Counted from the first letter of the stretch, positions 36,986 to 48,363 are shown. The stretch is 48,885 nucleotides of DNA from Nitrospirota bacterium (GCA_015233245.1 JADFYB010000007.1:1-48885); one strand, 5' to 3'. Notes: generated from the sequence alone by a model not told the origin. Program-made: numbers and translations.

Positions 36986-37763
36986 CGGCAGCGCTCTCAG
37001 TTATATAATCATAAATGCCGGTTGAACGCTTGAGTTCATTATAGACCAGCTTACTGATTGTAAGAAGATTAACGGTGTCTTCTCTGTTATATTTTATCAG
37101 AGTGGAAAGAGAGTCATTATCGCCGCGCTTATACATCTGCCAGAGCCTCACTGCGGCAAACCCATCCATTCCCACCACATCGTCGTCTCTGAGTATTCCT
37201 AAGATACTTTCTATCTTTTTTAATCCCCCATTAAACCCCACCCGTTTGCCCTCAAGACACACGTCAAAGTGAAGCATATCGAGTTCTAACGCAAAGTTAT
37301 TAATTAAAAATGGGATGTCAAAAACAGAGCCATAAAAAGTTATTAACATCTTGAAGGGTTTTAGTGCATTTATGAGATTTTCGCGATTCAGGTTATTTCC
37401 TCTAATCAGACAGTTGTACTCAAAACCGTCATAGAGGCCAACCATGGTAACGTATCCTCCGCCTTTAGAGGGCAGACCGTTTGTTTCTATATCAAGATAA
37501 ACAGTCTCATCCTTAAATCGTTCAAACAGTCTCCAGTGCTCTTTTCGTTTGAGTGACTTATTGAACTCCTCCTGATTGCCGTCTCGCAGACTTTGTGTGA
37601 AGCGCTCCAGTTTACCGTCAAGAGCACCCTTGTGTGTGTCGTTTAAAAATGGAATACTTCGCTCATTTATAAAATCCTGCCACGTATGTATTCCGCGGCT
37701 CCAAAGGCGCTTCTCACCCTTTTGCCCTATGCCGTCTAAAATTGAAAAACTATTCTCTATCAT
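36978..37763 (-). CDS. RNase H-like exonuclease (YprB-type)
   Basis: VYLDIETNGL; YNREDTVNLL; helix-hairpin-helix-like N-terminus. Confidence 0.85.
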   Translation of the reverse strand: MIENSFSILDGIGQKGEKRLWSRGIHTWQDFINERSIPFLNDTHKGALDGKLERFTQSLRDGNQEEFNKSLKRKEHWRLFERFKDETVYLDIETNGLPSKGGGYVTMVGLYDGFEYNCLIRGNNLNRENLINALKPFKMLITFYGSVFDIPFLINNFALELDMLHFDVCLEGKRVGFNGGLKKIESILGILRDDDVVGMDGFAAVRLWQMYKRGDNDSLSTLIKYNREDTVNLLTISKLVYNELKRSTGIYDYITESAAGG

Positions 37764-37886
37764 ACCATAGTATTATACCAGATTATTATTAGAAGGTGTA
37801 ACTTATAAATCCGAATTTTTGCAGCAGCGGTATTTAAGGTTGTTGCGCTATAGTCTTACACAATATTTGGAAATCTACTAATTATC

Positions 37887-38405
37887 CTATTGTTTCTCAT
37901 AAGAGCCGCTACCGATAAAATACTCCGTACCTGCAATTGGCTCAACATAACCAAATTTTTTTATCTCTCTGTTACCGGAAAAATTTTGATCGCCTTCTAT
38001 CGGTTTTTTCCAGTAAAATACTACAAAACCACCACCTTTTTTTGCAACCTCAGAAAGTTCTCTAATTACATATTTCCCTTTGGCATCTTTGTAATCGATT
38101 AGATTTTTACCATCAAAAGTCTTATCCGGGTGAACTATGTTTTTACAATTATAATCGTACACATAAAAATAACCAGACTTATCATCGAGGAATCTTACGG
38201 CATAAACCATTTTTTTAATAATCGCTATCTTTTCACTTTCATCAGAGATATCCTTTAAGATTGCACTAAGACCCAGTGCAGCAGTCTTAACGGCTGAAAC
38301 GACAGAGTCCTTTTCACTTTGGCAGTTTTCCGTATAACCAGTTTTTAAGAATATTGTCAGCAAGACAATGAATGTTATTGTAATAGTGAGTAATCTACCT
38401 TTCAT
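37887..38405 (-). CDS. Stand-alone periplasmic single-Cache domain protein
   Basis: Signal peptide; DDKSGYFYVYDYNCKNIVHPDKTFDGKNLIDYKDAKGKYVIREL...GYVEPIAGTEYFIGSGSY (sCache_2 pattern). Confidence 0.85.
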   Translation of the reverse strand: MKGRLLTITITFIVLLTIFLKTGYTENCQSEKDSVVSAVKTAALGLSAILKDISDESEKIAIIKKMVYAVRFLDDKSGYFYVYDYNCKNIVHPDKTFDGKNLIDYKDAKGKYVIRELSEVAKKGGGFVVFYWKKPIEGDQNFSGNREIKKFGYVEPIAGTEYFIGSGSYEKQ

Positions 38406-38646
38406 TTCACACTCCCCATTTAGAATAAACGATTATATTAAAAAACAAGTTGCAGAGATCCTTTCACTGCACTTTGATATTATAACACAACCATTCAAAA
38501 TTGTTTTCGAAAACTGACTGTATTGCAACAAAACAATATATTTGTTATATTTGCAAAACCAACAAAATTTGTTGACACAGGAATAATCAATATGTTGCAA
38601 TAGCAAACGATGTGAACTAACTTAAACCAAGGGTTATGAGGATGGG

Positions 38647-39000
38647 ATGTTAAAAGTCATGAATGATTTTTTGAGGATAACATTTGTAAGGCATTCTAAA
38701 GTAATATTAGTATGTATTGTAAATATATGCTTTTCCATTGGATTTCTTGCTTTTTCTTATTACCTTAATGGCCGGAGCGATAATTTAAATCAAAAATTAA
38801 ATACTTATCACATAGGGGCCTCAAGAGTATCGGAGCATATGAAAACAAAGAAAGAACTACCCGGAAAAGATACCCCAAATGGCAATTCCAGTGGCTGTGA
38901 TGGCGGCTGCGGCGACACGTTTGTCTCAGGATGTGAGTGGGGCTGTATCGACAGCTGTGATTGCGGAGGTTGCGATGCTTGTGACCTCGGAGGTTGTTAA
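38647..39000 (+). CDS. Membrane-anchored peptide with Cys/Gly-rich C-terminus
   Basis: N-terminal TM followed by SSGCDGGCGDTFVSGCEWGCIDSCDCGGCDACDLGGC* (9 Cys in the last ~36 residues). Confidence 0.75.
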   Translation: MLKVMNDFLRITFVRHSKVILVCIVNICFSIGFLAFSYYLNGRSDNLNQKLNTYHIGASRVSEHMKTKKELPGKDTPNGNSSGCDGGCGDTFVSGCEWGCIDSCDCGGCDACDLGGC

Positions 39001-39028
39001 CCTGCCTTTTAAGAGTTCAACCTAATTT

Positions 39029-39847
39029 ATGGGACGAGCGTTTTTCTACTATTTCTTCAGTTACTTTGGGGGTACTTTCTCTAATATATTTTTACACGGA
39101 TATTGGATTTTTGCAGCAATTGGCACCTGTGTTTTTTTATTCTTTATCCACAGAGAATTAAGGCTACACGCTTTATCATCGAAATATCTTTTATTTCTTA
39201 TTCTAAGCTTGATCATGGGCCTTCTATTGTCAAAGATACCTTCTGTGGTGAATAACTATTCACAGTCCGGATCAATTACGTTAAGAGGAGGATTTGTCTT
39301 TTTCGGCGGTCTTTTAGGAACTTTGGGCGTACTTCTAATATTAATTACGGTATCGAAAATGAAGTTGTATCCGTTTCTGGATATTGTTTGTGTTTATATC
39401 CCTCTTGCCCACTCCTTTGGCCGAATAGGATGTTTTCTTGCAGGTTGTTGTTTTGGTATGGTTTGTAACGGCCCATTGTGCATTGAATATCCCCTTGGGT
39501 CACATGCCTACAGGGAACAGATAAGAGAGGGTCTTATTAATTATACCAGCCACTTGTCACTCCCTGTATTTCCGGTTCAGATTGTTGAATCAATAGGTAA
39601 CCTTTGTATTTTTTGTGTTCTTTACATAATATACAAAAAGGGAGGGTTTAAAAACGGGACTATTGTAAAAGCCTATCTTATTACATATAGTTTGGTAAGG
39701 TTTTTTCTTGAATTTTTACGGGGAGATACTCTTCGTGGAATGTATTTCGGTTTTTCCACATCACAGTACATCAGCGCTGTTATTGTTGCAGTAATCGTAA
39801 TTAGTATTATCTTCGAGGATATAATCAGTAAACTGTGTCAAGTGTGA
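39029..39847 (+). CDS. Atypical Lgt-family (prolipoprotein diacylglyceryl transferase-like) membrane protein
   Basis: RGGFVFFGGLLGTLG at the Lgt HGGL position; HSFGRIGCFLAGCCFG at the Lgt GRIGNFxNGE signature position; multi-TM. Confidence 0.8.
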   Translation: MGRAFFYYFFSYFGGTFSNIFLHGYWIFAAIGTCVFLFFIHRELRLHALSSKYLLFLILSLIMGLLLSKIPSVVNNYSQSGSITLRGGFVFFGGLLGTLGVLLILITVSKMKLYPFLDIVCVYIPLAHSFGRIGCFLAGCCFGMVCNGPLCIEYPLGSHAYREQIREGLINYTSHLSLPVFPVQIVESIGNLCIFCVLYIIYKKGGFKNGTIVKAYLITYSLVRFFLEFLRGDTLRGMYFGFSTSQYISAVIVAVIVISIIFEDIISKLCQV

Positions 39848-39997
39848 AATCACCTTAAACGGTAATATCCAATTTTTAGACTACCCCCAAAAAATAAAGC
39901 AAGTTAGAAAGAGTTTGGCTCCAGTTTCTTAAAGGCTGGTTCCATTTTTTTAAGATATTTTGAATAGACAGATGAAGCAGCTTTAAAAGGGAGGATT

Positions 39998-40159
39998 TTA
40001 CTTGAAAAGCCCCTCCAATCCTTCTTTTTCTATTTTTGCCTTGATGTCATAATAATTCAGATGACTTACACCTAACATCCGGCACTCGCATCACTTATGT
40101 TAACATCGGTATAATATACTCAGTTTACGATTTATGATATACTGTCCTTGAGTCAGTGG
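39998..40159 (-). pseudogene. Degenerate transposase/HTH remnant
   Basis: Minus-strand reading PLTQGQYIINRKLSILYRC*HK*CECRMLGVSHLNYYDIKAKIEKEGLEGLFK*; resembles the N-terminal HTH of IS481-like transposases with internal stops. Confidence 0.5.
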
Positions 40160-40338
40160 CTTTCCTCCTTTTTGTTAAATAGTCACAATGACCATTAAAA
40201 AGTGGTCTTACAAATGAAGTTAGCCAAAATTAAGAAAACCATCCAATTGCAGATTAAAAACCGAGGGGTAGCGGGAAAATCATTTCCTCGTTCAGGTTGG
40301 GGTCTAAGGGGAGGGACAGAGTCCTTCACCTTATCATA

Positions 40339-42042
40339 TTACGGTTTTTCAACCTTTATAATCATTCCCATATTGAGTTCGGTTATCACTCTATTCTTGT
40401 AAACATACGCTTTAACTGCGGTGGAAAACTGTGTGCACATTATGTTATACGTGTATATTTCAAAGGGTAGCGGGAGCCCGTGTTCGTCCTTAAAGGTCTC
40501 CTCGGAGGTTTTATTATATGGAGCTTCACACCGGCTGCTAGTTCTTACTGAGTGCGTATGAGCAAGTTTACGCTCGTACTGCTTAAAGGTAAAACCATAG
40601 TCCATGTAGTGGAAATCACTGTAGAGGACGTTTTTACCGGTTAAAAACCGAAATTTCGCCTCAAACTGCTTTTCCATGTTTTTATATCTATCGTACGAAA
40701 AAAAGTCCGGAAGTATATACACTTTTTCCCCCTCATTTAAATAGTTATCAATCTCCTGTGCAAAGGCTGATGCTTCACTTTCAGATGGGTCTATAGGATG
40801 TACCACACAGGTAAGGCCATTAAAGTAGCGGGCAAACACACAGTCGTCAACACCGGAAACGACAGATTTATTTTTATCAATGTCTAAGTCTTTATATATA
40901 GCCGAGACGGTGTTATATCGGCTGTGCAGATCGAGGGCGGGATATGTTGACAAAAAAAGCGTTGCAGCAACTGTCCCAAAAACTGCATACGTAACTAACT
41001 GCCCAATTTTCTTACTCATTTTGAAACTAATGAGAAAATTCCTGACTGTAAATAGCATAGGAGGGAGGCATAGAAATGAAGTCCACACAAAATGCCTGTA
41101 TTTTACAACGGTAAGATTTGAAATGAAAATCGAAAGAGCAATAAACTGGATACAAAATAATATATAAATTAATGTTTCTTTTTTTGTCTTAGCAAAAAAT
41201 GGAGCTATGAGACATACAAACTGCAAGTAAAATAAAAAAGTACCGACACCGTGCTCCCATGAAGCTAACCCAATAGGAAGTATCTGCGAAAAGACTCCCA
41301 TAAACTGTCCGTCATAAGGGGATGCAGTTTTATGAAAAAGATCTATGAAGTGGTGTCTGTCTATAGCAAAAGACACTAAAAGGGAAAGTAATAAGGCTGT
41401 CAGGATGTTTTTGCAGCCTGTTATAATGTTTTCCTTATTCAACAGTTTTTTGTACGATTGCTCAATCTCTGCACCCATTATGTAGAGATATGAAAAGTAG
41501 TATGGAACAAATATAATTGGCATGTCTTTTGAGACCAGTGCTAGCCCAAAGCAGAGTCCTGAGGCAGGTCTTAAAAGCGACGGCCTGTCTTTTGAGGCCA
41601 TAAGAAACGCCGCAAAAAGAAACATAAACGCAGTAAAATCCTCTTTAACGTGAGTTATTGTTATTATGCTTGCGGGGATAAAGAAAAAAAGAAGGGTTGC
41701 AAGAAATCCCTCGTTAAAACTAAATATCCGCCTTATCCAGAGATAGTAAAAAAACAAAGCCAAAAGAGCCGTAATAACTGTTGTAACCGGAAGGGTTTTT
41801 GCACCAATAAAAATAGACAGCGGGATTAAAATATATGAACTTAAACACCTGGCGCCAAAGAAACACTCAAATCGGGAGGTTTCCTTAAAAACATCAACAC
41901 TTTTCATGTAAAGAACCGAATCAAAATGGTATGGCTCTTTAAGTGTGTATTTATAAAGAACAATAGCAAAAATGAGAAATAAAAACAGTAGAGCAATTTT
42001 TTTTAAACTATCTGTCATTTTCGAATCATCCGCAATTAACAT
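40339..42042 (-). CDS. Membrane glycosyltransferase-like protein (PMT/ArnT-like, GT-C)
   Basis: PYHFDSVLYMKSVDVFKET after TM1; THVKEDFTAFMFLFAAFLMASKDRP; multi-TM. Confidence 0.7.
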   Translation of the reverse strand: MLIADDSKMTDSLKKIALLFLFLIFAIVLYKYTLKEPYHFDSVLYMKSVDVFKETSRFECFFGARCLSSYILIPLSIFIGAKTLPVTTVITALLALFFYYLWIRRIFSFNEGFLATLLFFFIPASIITITHVKEDFTAFMFLFAAFLMASKDRPSLLRPASGLCFGLALVSKDMPIIFVPYYFSYLYIMGAEIEQSYKKLLNKENIITGCKNILTALLLSLLVSFAIDRHHFIDLFHKTASPYDGQFMGVFSQILPIGLASWEHGVGTFLFYLQFVCLIAPFFAKTKKETLIYILFCIQFIALSIFISNLTVVKYRHFVWTSFLCLPPMLFTVRNFLISFKMSKKIGQLVTYAVFGTVAATLFLSTYPALDLHSRYNTVSAIYKDLDIDKNKSVVSGVDDCVFARYFNGLTCVVHPIDPSESEASAFAQEIDNYLNEGEKVYILPDFFSYDRYKNMEKQFEAKFRFLTGKNVLYSDFHYMDYGFTFKQYERKLAHTHSVRTSSRCEAPYNKTSEETFKDEHGLPLPFEIYTYNIMCTQFSTAVKAYVYKNRVITELNMGMIIKVEKP

Positions 42043-42158
42043 TAAATGTATCCCCGTTAGGATAACACAAATGATGCAGTTTGGTTATGTTTTGGTTTTG
42101 TTTTGATATGGACTGTTAAAACAATGAAGAAATGCTATAATTGTCAGGACGTACTTTA

Positions 42159-43025
42159 ATGACAAGTTACAGAACAATAGTCAGAGACCATGTGGTTCTT
42201 ATGAAACCAGGCATCGTGCTGCTTGTTCTGGTAACGGCCTTAAACGGAATGTATATGGCACAGAGGGGATTCCCTACGTTTCATCTCATCCTGCCCACTA
42301 TGTTTGGAATAGGACTTTCGGCTGCCGGTTCTGCAGTTTTAAATAACTTTTTTGATAAAGACATAGACTCTCTGATGAGGCGTACTATGGTCAGAGCTAT
42401 TCCACAAGGACGAATTTATCCTAGATCGGCACTGATATTTGGCCTGGTGCTTATAGTTACCGCAATTGTAATTTTTTTGATTTATATAAACACTTTCTCT
42501 GCCATCCTTACGTTTATAAGTGCATTTATATATGTTATCCCGTACACGGTGTTGATGAAACGGCGCACCCACCTTGTCACTCACGTAGGCAGCATCACTG
42601 GAGCACTGCCCCCTGTCATTGGCTATGTGGCAGTTAAAGGAATAGTGGATATTCAGGCATTTGTACTGTTTGCCATTATGTTTGTCTGGCAGCATCCACA
42701 CTTCTGGGCCTATGCCCTTAAGTATAAGGAGGATTACTCACGAGCAGGGATTCCCATTTTACCAATTTCAAAGGGTATTATGAAAACCAAAACCTTAACT
42801 CTTATTTACACCATTATACTTTTACCCTTTAGTGTGCTGCCGTATTTTTTGGCTATGGCTGGCTACATCTACCTTATCACAAGTGCAGTGCTTGGAATTA
42901 TCTATATAGTGTTCGCTGTTAAGTTTTATTTCTCAGAAAGTAAAAGCGACAAAATACTGTTTGTGTACTCTATTATCTATATAACTACTGTGTTTATACT
43001 GCTTGTAATGGATATGATTAAGTAG
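42159..43025 (+). CDS. ctaB: Protoheme IX farnesyltransferase
   Basis: LMKPGIVLLVLVTALNGMYMA; NNFFDKDIDSLMRRT; YTVLMKRRTHLVTHVGSITGALPPVIGYVA; start set at ATG 42159. Confidence 0.94.
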   Translation: MTSYRTIVRDHVVLMKPGIVLLVLVTALNGMYMAQRGFPTFHLILPTMFGIGLSAAGSAVLNNFFDKDIDSLMRRTMVRAIPQGRIYPRSALIFGLVLIVTAIVIFLIYINTFSAILTFISAFIYVIPYTVLMKRRTHLVTHVGSITGALPPVIGYVAVKGIVDIQAFVLFAIMFVWQHPHFWAYALKYKEDYSRAGIPILPISKGIMKTKTLTLIYTIILLPFSVLPYFLAMAGYIYLITSAVLGIIYIVFAVKFYFSESKSDKILFVYSIIYITTVFILLVMDMIK

Positions 43026-43031
43026 GTCAGC

Positions 43032-44357
43032 CTATATGTGTCTCCAGCTTTCCTCAATTATCTTATAATCACCTGGACAGCCATGCAGCACTAATGTCTT
43101 TATGCCCTTGTCTGAAACTGTGTCAGAGGTGTACTCCTGTATGAATGTTACCTCTATCCGTTTACCCGAGAGAATCTTGAATTTTATATCATTTACGTGT
43201 ACCTTTAAACTCCGTGAAGCCTTAAATACCCCCTTTTTATGAGCTTTCCACTGTTTTGCATTCATACCGTCAGATGAAAATGCTGCTGAGTAATGACTCA
43301 TATATTTTTCAATATCCTTTGCAGCCCAGGCTGCCCTCCATTTGGACACAAGATGGGTTACAAGCTGAGCAATTATCGGATCAATATCCATTTTATTAAA
43401 TTCCTCAGCAATCACCTTATACTCATCACCACGCGCACCCCCACCCGTCAAGTACAGGAGCTTTGTACCATAGGAAAGCACATTATCGGCACAGTAGAGC
43501 TGGTTAAACTTGTACATTATCGCACTTGAATTCTCTGTAAAAATATTTAAATCGGAGGTTACTACTTTTCTGTGAGGGTATATCTTCATAAGCTTCTTTT
43601 TTTCAGCTAAATACTGTTGGGCAGTGTTGCCATTAGCCTCTCCTTTAAACTTTGTATCAAAAAAACTGGCAAAACCCTCGTAATCGCCCTTCTCCCAACT
43701 GGTTATAAACTTTTTGAATATATCCATGTATTTCTTTTTCTTTTTCGTGTACTCGTCTTTGTTAAGGAAATGAAGATGCTCAGAGATAATTACCGGTGTG
43801 CCCAGTACAAGAAAGGTTTTCAACTGCTCGAAATCCTTGTTCTGAAGTGCAACACAGCCTTTGGTCTTGTTGTCGTTTCTCTCTTCACCCATGCCGTGAA
43901 TCCATATGCCATGCCCAGTGCGTCCCATGTTTTTGTCCACTATGTTGGGATAATTCAGCGTTAACGCTCCATCACCAAACAGTTTATGGTCCAACTTATC
44001 CGGAGGAATATATTTTGTTATAAAATAAAAACCTTCAGGGGTTTTCAAATCCCCCTCTTTTACCTTTGAGCCGTTGTTTCCACCTGTGATTACCTTATAG
44101 TCTTGCACTATGTATGGAACTGTGTCTTTAACTATTACAGAGTAAAGAGTGCTTGTATGCTTATCTACGAGTATTACATTGAAATTATTGTTGTTATCTG
44201 TAAAGACATTTCCGGAAAGAGAATCTATATGCGACTGCTGTTTGGCACTACCGCCGTCGCTTGCGTACAAATTACCGCAAAACAACAAAGAAACTACCGC
44301 TGCTGCAATATAGAGCAGCTTGTTTAACTTAGAACACTTGATTTCACAGAGTTTCAA
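43032..44357 (-). CDS. L,D-transpeptidase (YkuD) with C-terminal NTF2/SnoaL-like domains
   Basis: GHGIWIHGMGEERNDNKTKGCVALQNKDFEQL; repeated FKKFITSWEKGDYEGFASFFD / VSKWRAAWAAKDIEKYMSHYS. Confidence 0.88.
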   Translation of the reverse strand: MKLCEIKCSKLNKLLYIAAAVVSLLFCGNLYASDGGSAKQQSHIDSLSGNVFTDNNNNFNVILVDKHTSTLYSVIVKDTVPYIVQDYKVITGGNNGSKVKEGDLKTPEGFYFITKYIPPDKLDHKLFGDGALTLNYPNIVDKNMGRTGHGIWIHGMGEERNDNKTKGCVALQNKDFEQLKTFLVLGTPVIISEHLHFLNKDEYTKKKKKYMDIFKKFITSWEKGDYEGFASFFDTKFKGEANGNTAQQYLAEKKKLMKIYPHRKVVTSDLNIFTENSSAIMYKFNQLYCADNVLSYGTKLLYLTGGGARGDEYKVIAEEFNKMDIDPIIAQLVTHLVSKWRAAWAAKDIEKYMSHYSAAFSSDGMNAKQWKAHKKGVFKASRSLKVHVNDIKFKILSGKRIEVTFIQEYTSDTVSDKGIKTLVLHGCPGDYKIIEESWRHI

Positions 44358-45427
44358 TATACGGATACCCTCAGAATAACTGATAATGCTGCAATCGAGA
44401 CAAACCCGATTAATGTCGCTAAAAATGAAATATTCAGTGCATCGTCTATTTTTGTGAAATCAATCGTTTCATCAGCATTCCCAATGACAGGTTTGTCAAC
44501 TACTTTACCGCCATAATAAGAAGCCCCACCAAGGGCAATTGAAAGTGCACCCGCCATCGCAGCCTCAGGCCTCCCAGCATTTGGGCTTGGATGCTTACCG
44601 CCATCTCTTAATAATACCTTCATAGTGTTACCAATAGACAGCCGACGCTTCTTTACCATCCGACTCTCTGTACCCCCATTTCCTTTAACTATACAAATTA
44701 ACGAATATTGTATCATAAGTGACAACTTTAATGCAATAGTGGCAGCAATAATAAATATAGCGGTCAGACGCGCCGGAATATAATTTGCCACATCGTCCAG
44801 TTTTGCCCCAAATTTTCCAAAATACTGATACCTGGCATTTTTATACCCAACCATTGAGTCTATTGTGTTTATCGCCTTGTATGCAAACGCTAAGGGTAAC
44901 CCTCCTATTGCAAAATAAAACATAGGGGCAATTACTCCGTCTGAGAGATTTTCTGAAAGACTTTCTATTGCTGCTCTAATTATTCTATCAGAGTCCAACC
45001 GCTCTGTATCACGCCCCACAATAGAGCTCAGAGCCTTTCTTGCTCCCTCAGTATCGCCTGCCATTAACCGCTTTAATATAATCACCACTGAGTCTCTAAG
45101 TCCGCTATATGCCAATGAAAATGAACCGATAACACCTATAATTATATCTGAAAGTGCAAATCTGCCACCTGCTATAAAGATATTGGCAAAGACAGTATTT
45201 ATATAGTAAGAAATTAAATAAAAAACTATATAAGTTATTAAAACTACAAATATAGCCATGACAGCTCCGCAAAAAAATTCTCTGCGGTTTGTTTTTGTGA
45301 AGTTCCGGAGAGTTTTTTCTGAGCGTTCAATCAAACCCCCTATCGCTCTTACAGGATGTGGAATCCACCCGGGGTCGCCAATCAATAGGTCAATAACAAA
45401 TGCCGTCAGAAGCGCTGTGCTATTCAT
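44354..45427 (-). CDS. cbiB: Adenosylcobinamide-phosphate synthase
   Basis: DLLIGDPGWIPHPVRAIGGLI; ESLSENLSDGVIAPMFYFAIGGLPLAFAYKAINTIDSMVGYKN; DGGKHPSPNAGRPEAAMAGAL. Confidence 0.95.
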   Translation of the reverse strand: MNSTALLTAFVIDLLIGDPGWIPHPVRAIGGLIERSEKTLRNFTKTNRREFFCGAVMAIFVVLITYIVFYLISYYINTVFANIFIAGGRFALSDIIIGVIGSFSLAYSGLRDSVVIILKRLMAGDTEGARKALSSIVGRDTERLDSDRIIRAAIESLSENLSDGVIAPMFYFAIGGLPLAFAYKAINTIDSMVGYKNARYQYFGKFGAKLDDVANYIPARLTAIFIIAATIALKLSLMIQYSLICIVKGNGGTESRMVKKRRLSIGNTMKVLLRDGGKHPSPNAGRPEAAMAGALSIALGGASYYGGKVVDKPVIGNADETIDFTKIDDALNISFLATLIGFVSIAALSVILRVSVY

Positions 45428-45451
45428 ATGTTAAAGCCTCCACTTTATAAT

Positions 45452-46660
45452 TTAACTTTTTCGGCGGATTATGTCGTTTACTGATGCTTTGGCAGGTAAC
45501 TGAATAACTACTGTTTGTTCATTATGAGCTGATATTACCTCATTTCCTTCTATATCTTTTATGTTAGACACTTCAAATTCTGTGTTTTGTTGGTTTTTGA
45601 TTTGGCAGACAATTTTGTTACCGGCTTTTAAATTATTTCTAAGTGAAACCTCCCCAGTGCCATCAGGGTTAACTGCTCTGATTATACCAATAAGTGCATG
45701 TGTAGCAGTATATATTTCGGAGCTATCGTGATTGTAATCGCTTTGAGGATGCTCTCCTAAAAACATGCCAGTTGTAAAGCCCCTGTTTGACGACATTTTA
45801 AGAGTGTGTAACCATGATTCCCTGACTTTGTACGGAATATCCGAGAGCGAATCTATTGCCTCTCTGTAAACTCCGGTGACACCGCTAAGATAATTAATTC
45901 CCTTGATTCTGCCCTCAATTTTAAAAGAGTTTATGCCGGCTCTGTAGAGTTTATCCAAATGCGAGAGCATACATAAGTCTTTAGAACTCAGGATGTAGCT
46001 GCCGCGTTGGTTTTCATAGACGGGAAAGTATTCACCCGGGCGCTTTTCCTCCATAAGCGTGTATTGCCACCTGCAGGAGTTTGTACAGAGCCCCTCGTTA
46101 GCAGCGCGGTTTGCTAAAAAACTACTAATGTAACATCGGCCAGAATAAGAGATGCAAATTGAGCCGTGAACAAAGCACTCAAGCTCTATGCTAACCTGCT
46201 CCCTAATAGATGAAATCTCCTCTATTGATAACTCCCTTGAAAGCACTAAACGTGAGGCTCCCTGCCGTTGCCAAAATCGGGCACTTTGGTAATTAGTAAT
46301 GTTTGCCTGAGTGCTTATATGAACAGGGATTTGAGGGGCAAGCTTAGTCATTAATTCAAACACCCCTATATCTGAAATTATTACGCCATCAGGAGATGCG
46401 GCTGCCAAAAAACTGATATGATCCTTAATTAAACCAATATCTCTGTTATGAGGGAAAATGTTGATTGTAACGTATGCTTTTTTAGACGCACTATGTATCA
46501 ACTTTATAGCATTTTGTAGTTCCGGTTCTGAAAAACTGCTGGACTTTGCTCTTAAGCTAAACTCGGACAACCCAAGATAAACTGCGTCCGCCCCGTAGTG
46601 CAGAGCCACACGGAGCTTTTCTGAATTTCCTGCCGGAGCAAGCAATTCCGGTAACTTCAT
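45452..46660 (-). CDS. Peptidase U32 family protein
   Basis: PELLAPAGNSEKLRVALHYGADAVYLG; ELECFVHGSICISYSGRCYISSFLANRAANEGLCTNSCRW. Confidence 0.93.
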   Translation of the reverse strand: MKLPELLAPAGNSEKLRVALHYGADAVYLGLSEFSLRAKSSSFSEPELQNAIKLIHSASKKAYVTINIFPHNRDIGLIKDHISFLAAASPDGVIISDIGVFELMTKLAPQIPVHISTQANITNYQSARFWQRQGASRLVLSRELSIEEISSIREQVSIELECFVHGSICISYSGRCYISSFLANRAANEGLCTNSCRWQYTLMEEKRPGEYFPVYENQRGSYILSSKDLCMLSHLDKLYRAGINSFKIEGRIKGINYLSGVTGVYREAIDSLSDIPYKVRESWLHTLKMSSNRGFTTGMFLGEHPQSDYNHDSSEIYTATHALIGIIRAVNPDGTGEVSLRNNLKAGNKIVCQIKNQQNTEFEVSNIKDIEGNEVISAHNEQTVVIQLPAKASVNDIIRRKS

Positions 46661-46675
46661 AAATGGTTTGTCTGC

Positions 46676-46941
46676 TTACTCCACAAACCCGGCGCTGTCT
46701 GAAAGAATCAGAACATTATCGGGTTCAACTTTTGCGTATGCCGATGCAACTTGTACTTTTTTAACGGTTTTGCCTTGTCTAAAGGTAAGAATGCCGGTAG
46801 AAAGTGTAGTAATAAAGTGGGTGTGACCGTAAAGAACGCCAAACTCGCCCTCAGTGCCTGGAGCAACAACCTCGTCAACGTCTTCAGTTATCGAAAAGCC
46901 GTCAGGGGTTATTATCTTAAGTGCGATTTTTCCCTCTTCCA

Positions 46942-46942
<1 letters not shown>
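46676..46942 (-). CDS. atpC: ATP synthase epsilon subunit, short form (N-terminal beta-sandwich only)
   Basis: ITPDGFSITEDVDEVVAPGTEGEFGVLYGHTHFITTLSTGIL; directly downstream of atpD; 88 aa. Confidence 0.92.

Positions 46943-48363
<1,421 letters not shown>

Noticed and set aside
40202-40402. 66-aa + strand ORF MVLQMKLAKIKKTIQLQIKNRGVAGKS...
   Set aside because: Overlaps the 3' end of the convergent PMT-like gene, has no domain pattern and lies next to degraded transposase DNA; probably spurious.
42339-42701. 120-aa minus-strand ORF rich in His/Tyr/Lys antisense to ctaB
   Set aside because: Composition is that of an antisense frame through TM codons; no supporting RBS or domain.
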